Source: Buttiauxella brennerae ATCC 51605 (GTDB taxonomy: Bacteria; Pseudomonadota; Gammaproteobacteria; Enterobacterales; Enterobacteriaceae). Taken from it: a stretch of DNA of 64,000 nucleotides. Each line of letters opens with the position of its first letter. Position 1 is the first letter of the stretch. Positions 36,342 through 45,600 of the stretch are shown piece by piece. The notes beneath the pieces were generated by a model. That model made no database searches. It was not told where the DNA came from and saw only the letters and a list, made by a program, of their open reading frames with translations. The stretch lies in assembly GCF_001654925.1 (NCBI RefSeq), contig NZ_LXER01000020.1, positions 211,694 to 275,693 of the forward strand. Direction: 5' to 3'. Made by a program: the position numbers and the translations under genes.

Positions 36342-37443
36342 CTTGTCCGCTCAACGTCGGGCCAGATGGACCTTCTTTGACCCAGGCCATAAAGATTCGG
36401 TAACCGATGGAAAGCAGCGTGGCACCGATAAACATGCCGAGAATACCGCTCGTCGCCATACCACCCAGCGCACCCAACAGCACCACAGGCATGGGTACAT
36501 CGACCCCGCGCCCCAGCAACAGTGGTTTGAGCACGTTATCAGCCATACCCGCGATAATCAGCAATACCGTGAACACGACATTCATTGCCGTACCGTGGTC
36601 GCCCATCATCCACATAATAACGATAGCCGGTGCCGTAACGAGTATGACCGGAACCTGCGCAATCCCTAAAATCAGCGCCAGCACGAAGAAGATGCCCACC
36701 GCAGGAATACCGGCAATCGCCATCACGATGCCTGCCAGCAATGCCTGGATAAAGGCCACGCCGATAACCCCCATCGCCACCGCACGAATGGTGTTGGTGC
36801 ACAGTGTTGTCAGTGCCGGGCCTTTTCTCTCATCGGTAATACGTGTGGCAATACTGGTGGCACTCCTCGCACCTGGTGCGCCCCAGGCCATCATGATCCC
36901 GGCAACAATAAAGGAGAAGACAAAGCCAATTAAACCACCGCTCATACTGGCCAGAATGGTAATGACCTGGCGGGTGATTTCCCCTAACTGCGGGCCATAA
37001 CTTTTCACTAAACCGGGCAAGTCAGTTGAGGCTTTCATCCAGACGATATAAATTTTTTCACCGACGACAGGAATAGCCATCAGACGATTCGAAGGTGACG
37101 GAATAACCAGGCTATCGCTGGTCACTTTGGCAATCAGCACACTGACGCTATCACCCAAAGAGCTAATCATCGCGATGGTTGGCACCACAATTAACAGCAC
37201 GCCCAACAGCACCAGCAATGTCGCAGCCCAGCCCTGTTTTCCCCCCATACGCGCAGCAAAACGTTGATGAAGCGGATACAGCGTCACCGCCAGAATAAGT
37301 GCCCACAGCAGCATATTCATAAATGGCGAGATGACCGTAAAGCAGAAGGAAGCTAATGCGAGGATAAGACCAAATTTAATGAACATATCCAGAAATCTGG
37401 CTACCAGTCTTTTCTCAGCTTGCGGGGTATCGTTAATTTCCAT
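36331..37443 (-). CDS. AI-2E family transporter (YdiK-like permease)
   Basis: 370 aa from ATG 37443 (start MEINDTPQ); a frame open to 37494 would add 17 atypical residues. About eight membrane segments, with conserved LGIAQVPVILVTAP, DNVLKPLLLGRG and GGMATSGILGMFIGATLLSI. Family members act as exporters or antiporters; YdiK in E. coli is of the same family but not closely alike. It is the first gene of the export operon. Confidence 0.88.
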   Translation of the reverse strand: MEINDTPQAEKRLVARFLDMFIKFGLILALASFCFTVISPFMNMLLWALILAVTLYPLHQRFAARMGGKQGWAATLLVLLGVLLIVVPTIAMISSLGDSVSVLIAKVTSDSLVIPSPSNRLMAIPVVGEKIYIVWMKASTDLPGLVKSYGPQLGEITRQVITILASMSGGLIGFVFSFIVAGIMMAWGAPGARSATSIATRITDERKGPALTTLCTNTIRAVAMGVIGVAFIQALLAGIVMAIAGIPAVGIFFVLALILGIAQVPVILVTAPAIVIMWMMGDHGTAMNVVFTVLLIIAGMADNVLKPLLLGRGVDVPMPVVLLGALGGMATSGILGMFIGATLLSIGYRIFMAWVKEGPSGPTLSGQDAL

Positions 37444-38063
37444 GATGCGGTTATTCCAGTTGATAGTGACCACGTAACTATCCATAGCGGGCACAGTAAA
37501 GCCCTGTCCATAGACAGATGGTATTGCGTTAAAGCAGGAAAGTATGAGTTAAGTTATATAAATGAAACCAATCGCTATTGAATTTCATTAACTATTTTCA
37601 TAATAGAACAAACAGACACACTTGCAAAGAAAGTCACAACGAGTATTTGTGAGTAGCTTAACGTCTAAAAACAAAGATAAAAAAACCTTAATATAACGCC
37701 ACTGAGTTTTTTAATACGTTTTTCGACAAACACACCAACAAAAAATCAGAATTAAAATCTGCCAACCATCACTTTCACACTCAAAAGTGTTATGTAAAAA
37801 GCTGTAATAGACCTGTAATCGATGAAAATATTGTACAAAATTAATGAAATAGCATTAACAGTACAACATTGCAGGTGTATTTTATGCCTCTATCGCTCTC
37901 ATGAACTGGATTATACAAAAGCATAAAACCAACTTAGATAGCACACAACAATGCAAATTGTTTTTTATTTTTTAATAAACATTCATTAGCTTGAATAAAG
38001 TAAGGCTGTTATTCATATACGCCTCTCTTAGCAAGAATAATGAATAGCACTGATTTTTATTTT
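37444..38063. other. AT-rich intergenic region upstream of export operon
   Basis: 620 bases, strongly AT-rich, no supported gene. It contains the export-operon promoter on the minus strand and the 3' region of ydhS. No clear terminator or repeat family was found. Confidence 0.4.
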
Positions 38064-39677
38064 TCACATATCGATAAACGGTAAACGTCTGCGCTTTTGC
38101 TGGCGTGTTGGTTTTGATATTGCCTTTGCCATCGCCTCACCTATTTCCGCGCAAACCGTCAGCCCCTGAACGAATGGCTGGTCGTGCATCAGCCAGGGTA
38201 ATGCACCAAAAGCAATACTCCCGCGCACAGCGGCAGGTTCCAGCAACCGGTAATCATCGCCGACTTCCGGAATATCCTCTCCGGTTTCTTGCAGTTGTTT
38301 TCGTAACGCAGGGAATGGCAGGTCTTTTATTTTCAGTGGCTGCTGCCCGCGGGCATCAATAAAAACATCGAATGTATGTACTTCTCCGTGAGCCGAAATC
38401 ACGGTCTGGTTATCGTTAACGTCCATCTCGTAATCCGGGCCGAGGGCAAGAATGCTGACAACTCCGGCCTCGCGAAGCGCCAGCAAACGGCGAATCGATT
38501 GTGACGGAATCGCCGCATAGTTATCGACAAACACCCTGGCAAGCCCGGTATCGAACCTCTTTCTGTCTTCTTCATCAAGATAAGGCACGATTTCCTGAAC
38601 GGCCTCATGCAAGCGCAAAATGACATAGCGCCAGGCAACCGTGCGCCTGCCGCGTTTGTTGCGCTCGACTTCCTGAAGATTGGACTCAGCCCACAGGAAA
38701 GGGTCATTTGTCTTGCGATCGGCAAACCAGGCCTGAGCGAAAGAATCGGCATTCAGTTCCTGAATGGAAATACGGGCGCTCCAGTGCGAGTCCGCCTGTT
38801 GAATTTCTTGCACCATCAGGCCGAAAACCCGGTCGAGCAAACCTTCTGCTCCGGCGGCAATTTCAGCTTCAACCGCGCTTTGCGTCACAACGCTCAATGG
38901 TTCATAAGGAAGGGGGCAGTAGAAATCGGCCTCGGGCAGAATGCCCGAGCGCGACATCAACACAATCCTGAGCGCCCGACTAGCCTCATCAAGATTGAAC
39001 TGAACATGTTCCCCATCATGCTCAATAAACTCTCCATGCTGAATAACCACCGCCATGGCGGCATCGAGACCACTCAACGAGGTGCCCATAATCCCCACCG
39101 TACAGGCAGGAATAGTGGCTTCCATAAGCCCCGACCACGGGCTTGGAAAGAATGAACGTGTCGCCTGGTCGTCATCAGGCCAGACGTGCCCGGTGGCAAT
39201 AACCGCAAGATCGAACAGGCTGGCCTGCGCCTCGTCTTGCGCCCAGAGTTTCACCCCTTCTGGCGTGGCCTCAAGATCGGTAACCTGGCAGGATTCATAG
39301 ACGTTTATCTCAAAGCCCTGCTTTCTTGCCTGCGCCACCAGTGCCAAAAACTGGTCGCGAAAATACTCGCCCAGCAGAATGCGTGGCAAAAACTGGCGAA
39401 CATGAAGGGAAGAAGATTCAACACCATAACGAGCCAGATGGCTGTCGCTCTGGTTTCTTAGCCAGTCAATATAGGTCGAAAAAATCGGGGGTATTTCGAT
39501 ACTGGCGATATTTGCCAGCATCATGCGCGAGTTTTCTTCATTGCTGTAGGGCATGCCAACGCCCGCTTCACGGGCTTGCTCATAGACAGAAACTGAAAGT
39601 GGTACGTTGTTCTTCAGGAGGGAAAATAACGTATAAATACCCGTTGGCCCGGCACCGACAATCGCAATCTTTTTCAT
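38064..39677 (-). CDS. ydhS: YdhS-like FAD/NAD(P)-binding protein
   Basis: 537 aa; N-terminal KKIAIVGAGPTGIYTLFSLL dinucleotide-binding fold, GVGMPYSNEENSRMMLANIA and GIMGTSLSGLDAAMAV second nucleotide-binding motif; strongly similar along its length to E. coli YdhS (534 aa), whose substrate is unknown. ATG 39677 (after GGAAGAACATTG) is used rather than the adjacent TTG. The C-terminus is basic (RQQKRRRLPFIDM). It lies 57 bases downstream of an acetyltransferase gene in the same direction. Confidence 0.9.
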   Translation of the reverse strand: MKKIAIVGAGPTGIYTLFSLLKNNVPLSVSVYEQAREAGVGMPYSNEENSRMMLANIASIEIPPIFSTYIDWLRNQSDSHLARYGVESSSLHVRQFLPRILLGEYFRDQFLALVAQARKQGFEINVYESCQVTDLEATPEGVKLWAQDEAQASLFDLAVIATGHVWPDDDQATRSFFPSPWSGLMEATIPACTVGIMGTSLSGLDAAMAVVIQHGEFIEHDGEHVQFNLDEASRALRIVLMSRSGILPEADFYCPLPYEPLSVVTQSAVEAEIAAGAEGLLDRVFGLMVQEIQQADSHWSARISIQELNADSFAQAWFADRKTNDPFLWAESNLQEVERNKRGRRTVAWRYVILRLHEAVQEIVPYLDEEDRKRFDTGLARVFVDNYAAIPSQSIRRLLALREAGVVSILALGPDYEMDVNDNQTVISAHGEVHTFDVFIDARGQQPLKIKDLPFPALRKQLQETGEDIPEVGDDYRLLEPAAVRGSIAFGALPWLMHDQPFVQGLTVCAEIGEAMAKAISKPTRQQKRRRLPFIDM

Positions 39678-39734
39678 CAATGTTCTTCCAGCGCTCTCTT
39701 TATCTCATTCATCTATATGCTGAGATTAGACCGC

Positions 39735-40313
39735 TCACACCGCTTCCCGCAACTCGTCCACCCTACAAACTCGTTTAACCTGGCACGGGTTACCTGCCGC
39801 GATCACGCCCGCAGGAATATCATGTTTCACTACGCTTCCCGCGCCAATGGTGCTGCCTTTGCCGATTGTGACCCCCGGCAGAATGATGCATCCCCCACCA
39901 ATCCAGACATCATCACCAATTGTTATCGGGCGTGCGCTGCCAATATGTTGGTTCCGGGAGAAAGGGTCCAGCGGGTGTTGGGCGGTGTAAATCTGCACAT
40001 CCGGCGCAATGAAAACGTTATTCCCGATGGTCACTGGCGCACAATCCAGCAGCACAAAATTAAAGTTAATAAAAACATTGCTGCCGATAGAGGTGTTGCA
40101 GCCGTAATCAATGCGCATCCCTTTTTCGAAATGAACATTCTCACCGACGCTGGCAAATATCGTGCGAATTAAGCGGTCTTTCTCGGTAACGTTACGGGCA
40201 CTCAAGGCGTTAAACGCATCAACTGTATCCCGCACGCGGTAGCGAATTTCCCGCAGTTCCGGGTCATTAATATAGTAACTTTCGCCACTCACCATTTTGT
40301 CAAACTCACGCAT
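39735..40313 (-). CDS. Maltose/galactoside O-acetyltransferase family protein
   Basis: 192 aa left-handed beta-helix acyltransferase of the LacA/Maa family. An N-terminal helical part (MREFDKMVSGESYYINDPEL, Maltose_acetyltransferase domain) precedes hexapeptide repeats (IGNNVFIAPDVQIYTAQHPL with catalytic-type His near 115; ITIGDDVWIGGGCIILPGVT; IGAGSVVKHDIPAGVIAAGN). It acetylates a sugar using acetyl-CoA; the acceptor is unknown. It precedes ydhS. Confidence 0.88.
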   Translation of the reverse strand: MREFDKMVSGESYYINDPELREIRYRVRDTVDAFNALSARNVTEKDRLIRTIFASVGENVHFEKGMRIDYGCNTSIGSNVFINFNFVLLDCAPVTIGNNVFIAPDVQIYTAQHPLDPFSRNQHIGSARPITIGDDVWIGGGCIILPGVTIGKGSTIGAGSVVKHDIPAGVIAAGNPCQVKRVCRVDELREAV

Positions 40314-41140
40314 CTCATGCTCCTTTCAGGCTTTTGATGCTGTTAGAACACATTTTCCAGACTGGATAAATGACGACTCCCCCACAATTCGTATAGTCAG
40401 CATAAACGTTAATATATTCAGTTGGTTCTTACTCATGCGGCAAAACCAACAACTTTTATCCATACCATAAAACAATAAGAACAGGCGGCGACTTACTACA
40501 CAAGCAGAGCGTAGCCATTATCTTATTGTTCTTCATTCATTATTTTTAACTTCCCGTTTCACACCAAAATGCCGCACTCATCACACAAATGAATACCACA
40601 GCAACATAGTCCATACATCTGCCTGACCGGTGACAGCCGTTTACTGACAAGATCTTTTAAAGTGCTTGTCATTGGTTTTCGGAAACCACATTGAGCTGGC
40701 GCGAATTTGTTATATTTATAGGCAATCATGCTTATTTAATAAATTTAAATAGCGTGTTATACTGCAAAATAAATTTTTAAGTAACATTTACAGTTATAAA
40801 TACCGCTGAAAATACATTTGTTATGAAATGGTTACCAAGTATAACTATTAACTACTTAAATTATTACCCATCATGAAAGACGATAAAAATTAGCATTATT
40901 CACCTCTAGACATCATGTGCATATAGGCATCATGTGCATAAAAAAGGTGAGTTATTCATGTACGAAACTGGACTCTTAGTCCTATATAGTTCTATTTTTA
41001 TGATGCAAATGAATTTATATTTACATATGATTTAAAAAACAGCTCGGGTGTGTTGCTCGTAATGTATATTCTGGAGGGTATGATTAACGTTATCGTCATA
41101 TGCTTACCCTCTTAATTTGAGGTGAAATATAATCGAACCT
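40314..41140. other. AT-rich 827-bp intergenic region
   Basis: No annotated-size gene. Present are a 17-base-period direct repeat, CATCATGTGCATA at 40911 and 40928, and a 25-codon frame at 40958-41035 with a good ribosome site. The base composition is far more AT-rich than ydhS or trkG, as in horizontally acquired or H-NS-silenced DNA. It probably contains the adhesin promoter. Confidence 0.45.
40958..41035 (+). CDS. Possible 25-residue small protein
   Basis: MYETGLLVLYSSIFMMQMNL followed by five residues; hydrophobic and Met-rich. AAAAAGGTGAG lies six bases upstream of the ATG. It precedes the adhesin gene by 105 bases and could be a leader peptide. No homologue is recognised; chance occurrence in AT-rich DNA is quite possible. 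Confidence 0.25.
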   Translation: MYETGLLVLYSSIFMMQMNLYLHMI

Positions 41141-42193
41141 ATGGCTATCTGTGAATTTTTTGTTTTGCACAAAAAAATAAAATATAATGTTACCATCGGC
41201 TTTGTATTGTTTTTTTTGCTATTTATTTCCACACCCAAAGCTTTTGCTTTCCATTGTAATTCCGCGTCGGGGGCATCTATTCCTATTGGTGGTGGCACTG
41301 CTTCCGTACAGGTGAGGATAGATCCTGCAATGAGCGCTGGTAAAAACGTTTTACTTGATCTCAGTTCAGGACAAAATATGATCACTTGTGCAGCTGATTT
41401 CACTAGTGATTCTACGCAAAATGATGACTTGCAAACATCACCTACGACTCCAATGACGACTATTTCACCGTTGGTATCGATGTCCAAAGCGACTATATCC
41501 GGCACTGATTATAATTTACCAAATACTGGAGCTTTACACCTATTGCGTGTAAGTGGTCAAAACTATAATGGATATCCGCTTTCGCAAACGCTGCCAATAC
41601 AATTTTGGTTGCAACTTTCTGATACACCTGGTGAGACTGTGCCGATAAAACAGGGTGATCTTATTCTCACTTTAGCTTTGCGGCAAACTCCTTATAATGT
41701 TCAGAACGGAAAGGAAGTGAGTCAAGCACCAATTAATTATACGTGGAAATTTTATGCTGCTAATGACGCTTACATCATTACCTCTACGTGTACAATAAAT
41801 AATAATCAACAAATAAATGTAGCTTTCGGCGATATTTATGCAGATAAATTAACAACTGGTTCGGCATCAAGTGTAACGTCTGTCTCTCAAAGCCTTGAAT
41901 ATTACTGTAATTCACCTGTTACACAAGATATTGATATACAAATGATTGCTACGCCTGTTGCGGGATTTTCATCAAAAAATACGATCTCAACCAGTAATGC
42001 AAATATAGGTGTAATTATGCTCCATAATGGAGTCGAAGTGCCTCCTAATGGAAGTTTTCATGCGAAATTAGTTTCTGGGCAGGGAACAGATACAGTGACG
42101 TTTGTACCAGTGAAAAAAAGTAGCAGCACATCATACTCGGATCTGGAGGGTGAATTTCAAGCATCCGCGATACTTGTTATGAATGCTGCCTGA
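41141..42193 (+). CDS. Orphan two-domain fimbrial tip adhesin
   Basis: 350 aa. Signal peptide about 36 residues ending in KAFA; N-terminal receptor-binding domain (residues about 37-205, Cys39 and ITCAADF); C-terminal pilin domain from about 215 with Cys in SSTCTINN and EYYCNSPV, SNANIGVIMLHNG, and a terminal strand FQASAILVMNAA for donor-strand exchange. No usher, chaperone or pilin gene adjoins it. Its pilin domain resembles the IS1-split adhesin remnant at 18010-18337. AT-rich. The ATG lacks a strong ribosome site (GAGG is about 20 bases away). Confidence 0.8.
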   Translation: MAICEFFVLHKKIKYNVTIGFVLFFLLFISTPKAFAFHCNSASGASIPIGGGTASVQVRIDPAMSAGKNVLLDLSSGQNMITCAADFTSDSTQNDDLQTSPTTPMTTISPLVSMSKATISGTDYNLPNTGALHLLRVSGQNYNGYPLSQTLPIQFWLQLSDTPGETVPIKQGDLILTLALRQTPYNVQNGKEVSQAPINYTWKFYAANDAYIITSTCTINNNQQINVAFGDIYADKLTTGSASSVTSVSQSLEYYCNSPVTQDIDIQMIATPVAGFSSKNTISTSNANIGVIMLHNGVEVPPNGSFHAKLVSGQGTDTVTFVPVKKSSSTSYSDLEGEFQASAILVMNAA

Positions 42194-42275
42194 CATTTAC
42201 GTAAATGGTTAACTTCATTACTGTTATTAGGTTTAATGGCAGGGAAGCTACTATACCACTAGATAATTTTGACCG

Positions 42276-43253
42276 TTACAGTCTGTGGCGATTTGTTTTA
42301 CCGAAAAATACCGGAGTAGGGTTGACGTCACATAAAGCCACAAAGCCGGATTCAGAGGTCAGACGCTGAGGATTATCGCCCACAGTGATCAAAAGTTGAG
42401 AAGCACATTCATGCTCCACCTCCTGCCTTAACATGCGCAACAGTTGAATGCAGCTAAACGAATCCGATGACTCATTTGAAAACTCGCAAGTAATTCGATG
42501 ATCAATTTTCTGAATGAGTGAGTCTATTTTTTCAATTAAATCTGGCTGCCTGAAAATATGCTGGCCTTTATGCGAAAACCATAAGCCAAATTCAGAATCG
42601 CTCAGCAGCACTCGTTCTTCAAGTGGCTGTTCGGTGGCAATATTATAAATAAACTGGTTTTCCCAGTTTTTCAGCGCCCCGACCTGGCGCTCACGCTCGA
42701 CGCTCATGTCATCATAAACCGTCAGCAGGCGGAAATGCTCCTGGTCGTGCATCATTTTCTGGTTCGAAGGCGTAAACGCAACCGTCATCACTTCAATGGC
42801 GGAATCTATCGCCATACCACTGAAAAAGATCGCATCGTTAATTTCTGCAGCAGTAATCTCTTGTTTATTTAACAGTAACTGGAAGAGCTCATACTTTATC
42901 TTTCGGGCACCGCGAGCAACCAGATCGATAGGAAGACCGATACGCACATGCACCTCACCCACTTTGTGCTGATGGGCAACCAGCTCTGATAAATCTTCAT
43001 GGGCACTTCCCAGAACCTTACGCAGCCAGTTGCTCATACTGGCACTCAGTCGCTCTTCAACCTGCGTGGTGCTGAGAAACTTTTTTGCCTTCTCGTCCTG
43101 CAACATATATTGGTAGTACGCATCAACCAACGTTCTGATCTCTTCATCCGTCAGCGCAATGAGAACCTGGTGAGTTGTTGTATTTGTTTTATTAATTAAC
43201 AACTGCCACTCATTTTTAATAATATCGTAATTAAGAGATTGGATGTTTTTCAT
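42276..43253 (-). CDS. Globin-coupled sensor protein lacking a GGDEF output (DosC N-terminal-like)
   Basis: 325 aa. Residues about 10-165 match the sensor globin of E. coli DosC: AHQHKVGEVHVRIGLPIDLV aligns with the DosC proximal-His helix (likely heme ligand H96), and SMSNWLRKVL with its E-F region. Residues 170-300 resemble the DosC middle domain (VERERQVGALKNWENQFIYN, SEFGLWFSHKGQHIF). The protein then ends in about 60 unlike residues; no GGDEF diguanylate cyclase domain follows. It could be a truncated or stand-alone O2/NO sensor acting by protein contact. Confidence 0.78.
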   Translation of the reverse strand: MKNIQSLNYDIIKNEWQLLINKTNTTTHQVLIALTDEEIRTLVDAYYQYMLQDEKAKKFLSTTQVEERLSASMSNWLRKVLGSAHEDLSELVAHQHKVGEVHVRIGLPIDLVARGARKIKYELFQLLLNKQEITAAEINDAIFFSGMAIDSAIEVMTVAFTPSNQKMMHDQEHFRLLTVYDDMSVERERQVGALKNWENQFIYNIATEQPLEERVLLSDSEFGLWFSHKGQHIFRQPDLIEKIDSLIQKIDHRITCEFSNESSDSFSCIQLLRMLRQEVEHECASQLLITVGDNPQRLTSESGFVALCDVNPTPVFFGKTNRHRL

Positions 43254-43675
43254 ATGCGTAACATTATTTTCGCTAAATATTATTTAAGTCTGGGAATAGA
43301 CTCAATGGCGTGGATATTATCGCAATCAGTTTTCTTTGTATAATCTTATCCATTACGAAAATATATAATAATGGTGCGTAAGATTTATGCATCCCGCCCC
43401 CAATAAACATAAAAAAACATAAGCTAAACTTACTCTTTTACGAATGAAGGTTAAGTTGCAACATCCACACTTCAGATGTGAAAGGAAAATGAGTGCATGA
43501 ACCGCTGATTAATCTCCAGACATCGACTTCCCAACGCAACGGCCATTTTTTCCGTAGGCGTTTATTTTTACATTAAATCTTCATCGACACCGACTGGCGG
43601 TCTGCGCTTTCCTGAACCATAGTCTATGTGTAAGGAAAACACTTTTTTCTACCACTATCAAAGATGAGGTACTTC
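43254..43675. other. Intergenic region, divergent promoters
   Basis: 422 bases between the globin sensor (minus) and the BhsA-like gene (plus). No open frame with a ribosome site beyond a few codons. It should contain both promoters; an AT-rich TATAATAATG stretch near 43368 is a possible -10 region. Confidence 0.35.
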
Positions 43676-43954
43676 ATGAAAATAGCTAAGGGTATTTTGG
43701 TAGCAGTGACTTTGGGTGCAGTATCATTCGGCGCAATCTCAGCAGAACTGCTGACGAAAGAAGCTTATAACGACCATAAAAGTGAATATGTGAAAGTCGG
43801 CACGATCACCACCAGTGGCGAAACTTCTCCGAGCGATGCGAAAGCAGAGCTGTCCAAGAAAGCCGATGAGTTGGGCGGCAAATTTTACGTGGTGACCTCT
43901 GCTGATACCGAGAATAAAATTCACGGCACCGCAGACGTATACAACAAGAAATAA
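43676..43954 (+). CDS. YhcN/BhsA/McbA family (DUF1471) periplasmic peptide
   Basis: 92 aa from ATG 43676, which has GAGG seven bases before it. Signal peptide MKIAKGILVAVTLGAVSFGA then ISA; mature DUF1471 domain (VKVGTITTSGETSPSDAKAE, KADELGGKFYVVTSADTENK, GTADVYNKK). Family members (BhsA, McbA, YhcN) respond to stress and influence biofilm; the exact orthologue is not assignable. Confidence 0.85.
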   Translation: MKIAKGILVAVTLGAVSFGAISAELLTKEAYNDHKSEYVKVGTITTSGETSPSDAKAELSKKADELGGKFYVVTSADTENKIHGTADVYNKK

Positions 43955-43975
43955 GCAGCACTACGGTTAATCAAG

Positions 43976-44001
43976 AATGGGCAGCCTGCGGGCTGCCCAT
44001 T
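43976..44001 (+). terminator. Probable terminator of BhsA-like gene
   Basis: AATGGGCAGCC/GGCTGCCCATT stem, 11 bp, loop of four, followed by TCTCCCCTCT (weak U tract). It begins 22 bases after the stop. Confidence 0.7.
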
Positions 44002-44109
44002 CTCCCCTCTACCCACCCTGCCTCATGTTCTGTCCCGCAGAAATACCCTATACTTTGCCATCCTGAGTGATTGATAACCCTGAATAACACAGGTGTCTGG
44101 GTACCACTG

Positions 44110-45570
44110 ATGTATATATCAACACGTTTTAGAATTGTGATTCACCTGTGTGCCTTTCTGGTGGTTTTGTACAGTTTGACCATGATCCCGCCAATGATAC
44201 TGGCACTGGTCGAGAAAGAGCGCAGCCTGTTTGGGTTCCTCTATACTTTTATTATCACTTTTACCTTAGGAAGCGTGTGCTGGGCATTGACCGGGCGCTC
44301 CAATATTCAGCTCGAAACACGCGATGGATTTATTATCATCGTCTTGTTCTGGCTGCTTTTTTCTGTGATCAGCGCCATGCCGCTGTGGCTTGACGACAGC
44401 TATAAAGTCTCGCTGGCCGATGCCATTTTTGAAGGGGTTTCGGGGATTACCACCACCGGAGCATCTATTTTTAACGATGTATCACATCTGCCAAAGTCCA
44501 TTCTCTATTACCGGGCACAGCTTAATTTTGTCGGCGGTTTAGGGGTTATTGTGCTGGCAGTTGCCGTGCTGCCGTTGCTCGGTATTGGTGGCATGAAACT
44601 TTATAAGTCTGAAATGCCCGGGCCGTTTAAAGAAGAGCGCCTCACACCACGCCTTGCAGACACAGCTAAAAGTTTGTGGCTGACTTATTTGCTGCTGGGC
44701 GGCGCCTGTACCATTGCCTACAAACTCGCTGGAATGCCCTTCTTTGACGCGCTATGCCATGGCCTTTCGACGGTTTCGCTGGGCGGATTTTCCACCCGAA
44801 CCGAGAGCATTGGCTTCTACAATAGCTACGCCATTGAACTGGTGGCGGGGGCATTCTCGTTGCTTTCGGCAATCAACTTCACACTCTATTTTGTGGCGCT
44901 GGCACGCCGCAGCATTACGCCGTTTCTCAAAAGTGCCGAGCTACGTTTCTTCCTGATGGTTGCCAGCATCATTATTTTGATTATCACCCTGGAAGTCTGG
45001 CGAGCCGGAATGTACGCCCTGCCCGCGTCGTTCGTGCACGCATTTTTCCTGACCAGCTCAATGATTACCGATAACGGCCTCGCCACCGGCGACTACGCAT
45101 CCTGGCCGGTACACACGATTGTGCTGCTGCTCTCGGCCAGCTTTTTTGGCGGCTGCGTGGGCTCAACCTGCGGCGGGATCAAAGCGCTGCGTTTTCTGGT
45201 GCTGTTTAAGCAAACTCGCCACGAAGTGCATCAGCTGGCGCACCCTCGCGCGGTGATGAGTATTCGCGTTGGCAACTCACCGGTTAACGACAGAGTATTG
45301 CGATCTGTGTGGAGCTTTTTCTTCCTCTACGTGGTGTGCACCTGCTTCTTTATCTGGATGCTGAATTTGCAGGGATATGACCTGTTAACTTCATTCGCCA
45401 CCGTAGCGGCCTGTATTAACAATATGGGGCTGGGGTTTGGTGAAACTGCGGCAGGTTTTGGCACGTTAAGCGATAGCGCTAAATATTTGATGTGTGCGGC
45501 GATGTTGTTGGGTCGACTGGAGATTTACCCGGTGCTGATTTTGTTTTCGAGGACGTTCTGGAGGAGTTAA
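44110..45570 (+). CDS. trkG: Trk potassium uptake protein TrkG
   Basis: Inner membrane K+ translocating subunit working with TrkA and TrkE. 486 aa from ATG 44110 (E. coli TrkG 485; closer to TrkG than TrkH by eye). Four pore loops: SGITTTGAS, TVSLGGFST, SSMITDNGLA, NNMGLGFG, and STCGGIKALRF. The end RLEIYPVLILFSRTFWRS matches the family. A frame from TTG 44071 would add 13 residues. In E. coli K-12 trkG sits in the Rac prophage; here no phage genes surround it. Confidence 0.9.
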   Translation: MYISTRFRIVIHLCAFLVVLYSLTMIPPMILALVEKERSLFGFLYTFIITFTLGSVCWALTGRSNIQLETRDGFIIIVLFWLLFSVISAMPLWLDDSYKVSLADAIFEGVSGITTTGASIFNDVSHLPKSILYYRAQLNFVGGLGVIVLAVAVLPLLGIGGMKLYKSEMPGPFKEERLTPRLADTAKSLWLTYLLLGGACTIAYKLAGMPFFDALCHGLSTVSLGGFSTRTESIGFYNSYAIELVAGAFSLLSAINFTLYFVALARRSITPFLKSAELRFFLMVASIIILIITLEVWRAGMYALPASFVHAFFLTSSMITDNGLATGDYASWPVHTIVLLLSASFFGGCVGSTCGGIKALRFLVLFKQTRHEVHQLAHPRAVMSIRVGNSPVNDRVLRSVWSFFFLYVVCTCFFIWMLNLQGYDLLTSFATVAACINNMGLGFGETAAGFGTLSDSAKYLMCAAMLLGRLEIYPVLILFSRTFWRS

Positions 45571-45600
45571 CACAGCCGTTCCTGACGCCTGGACCCGGCT

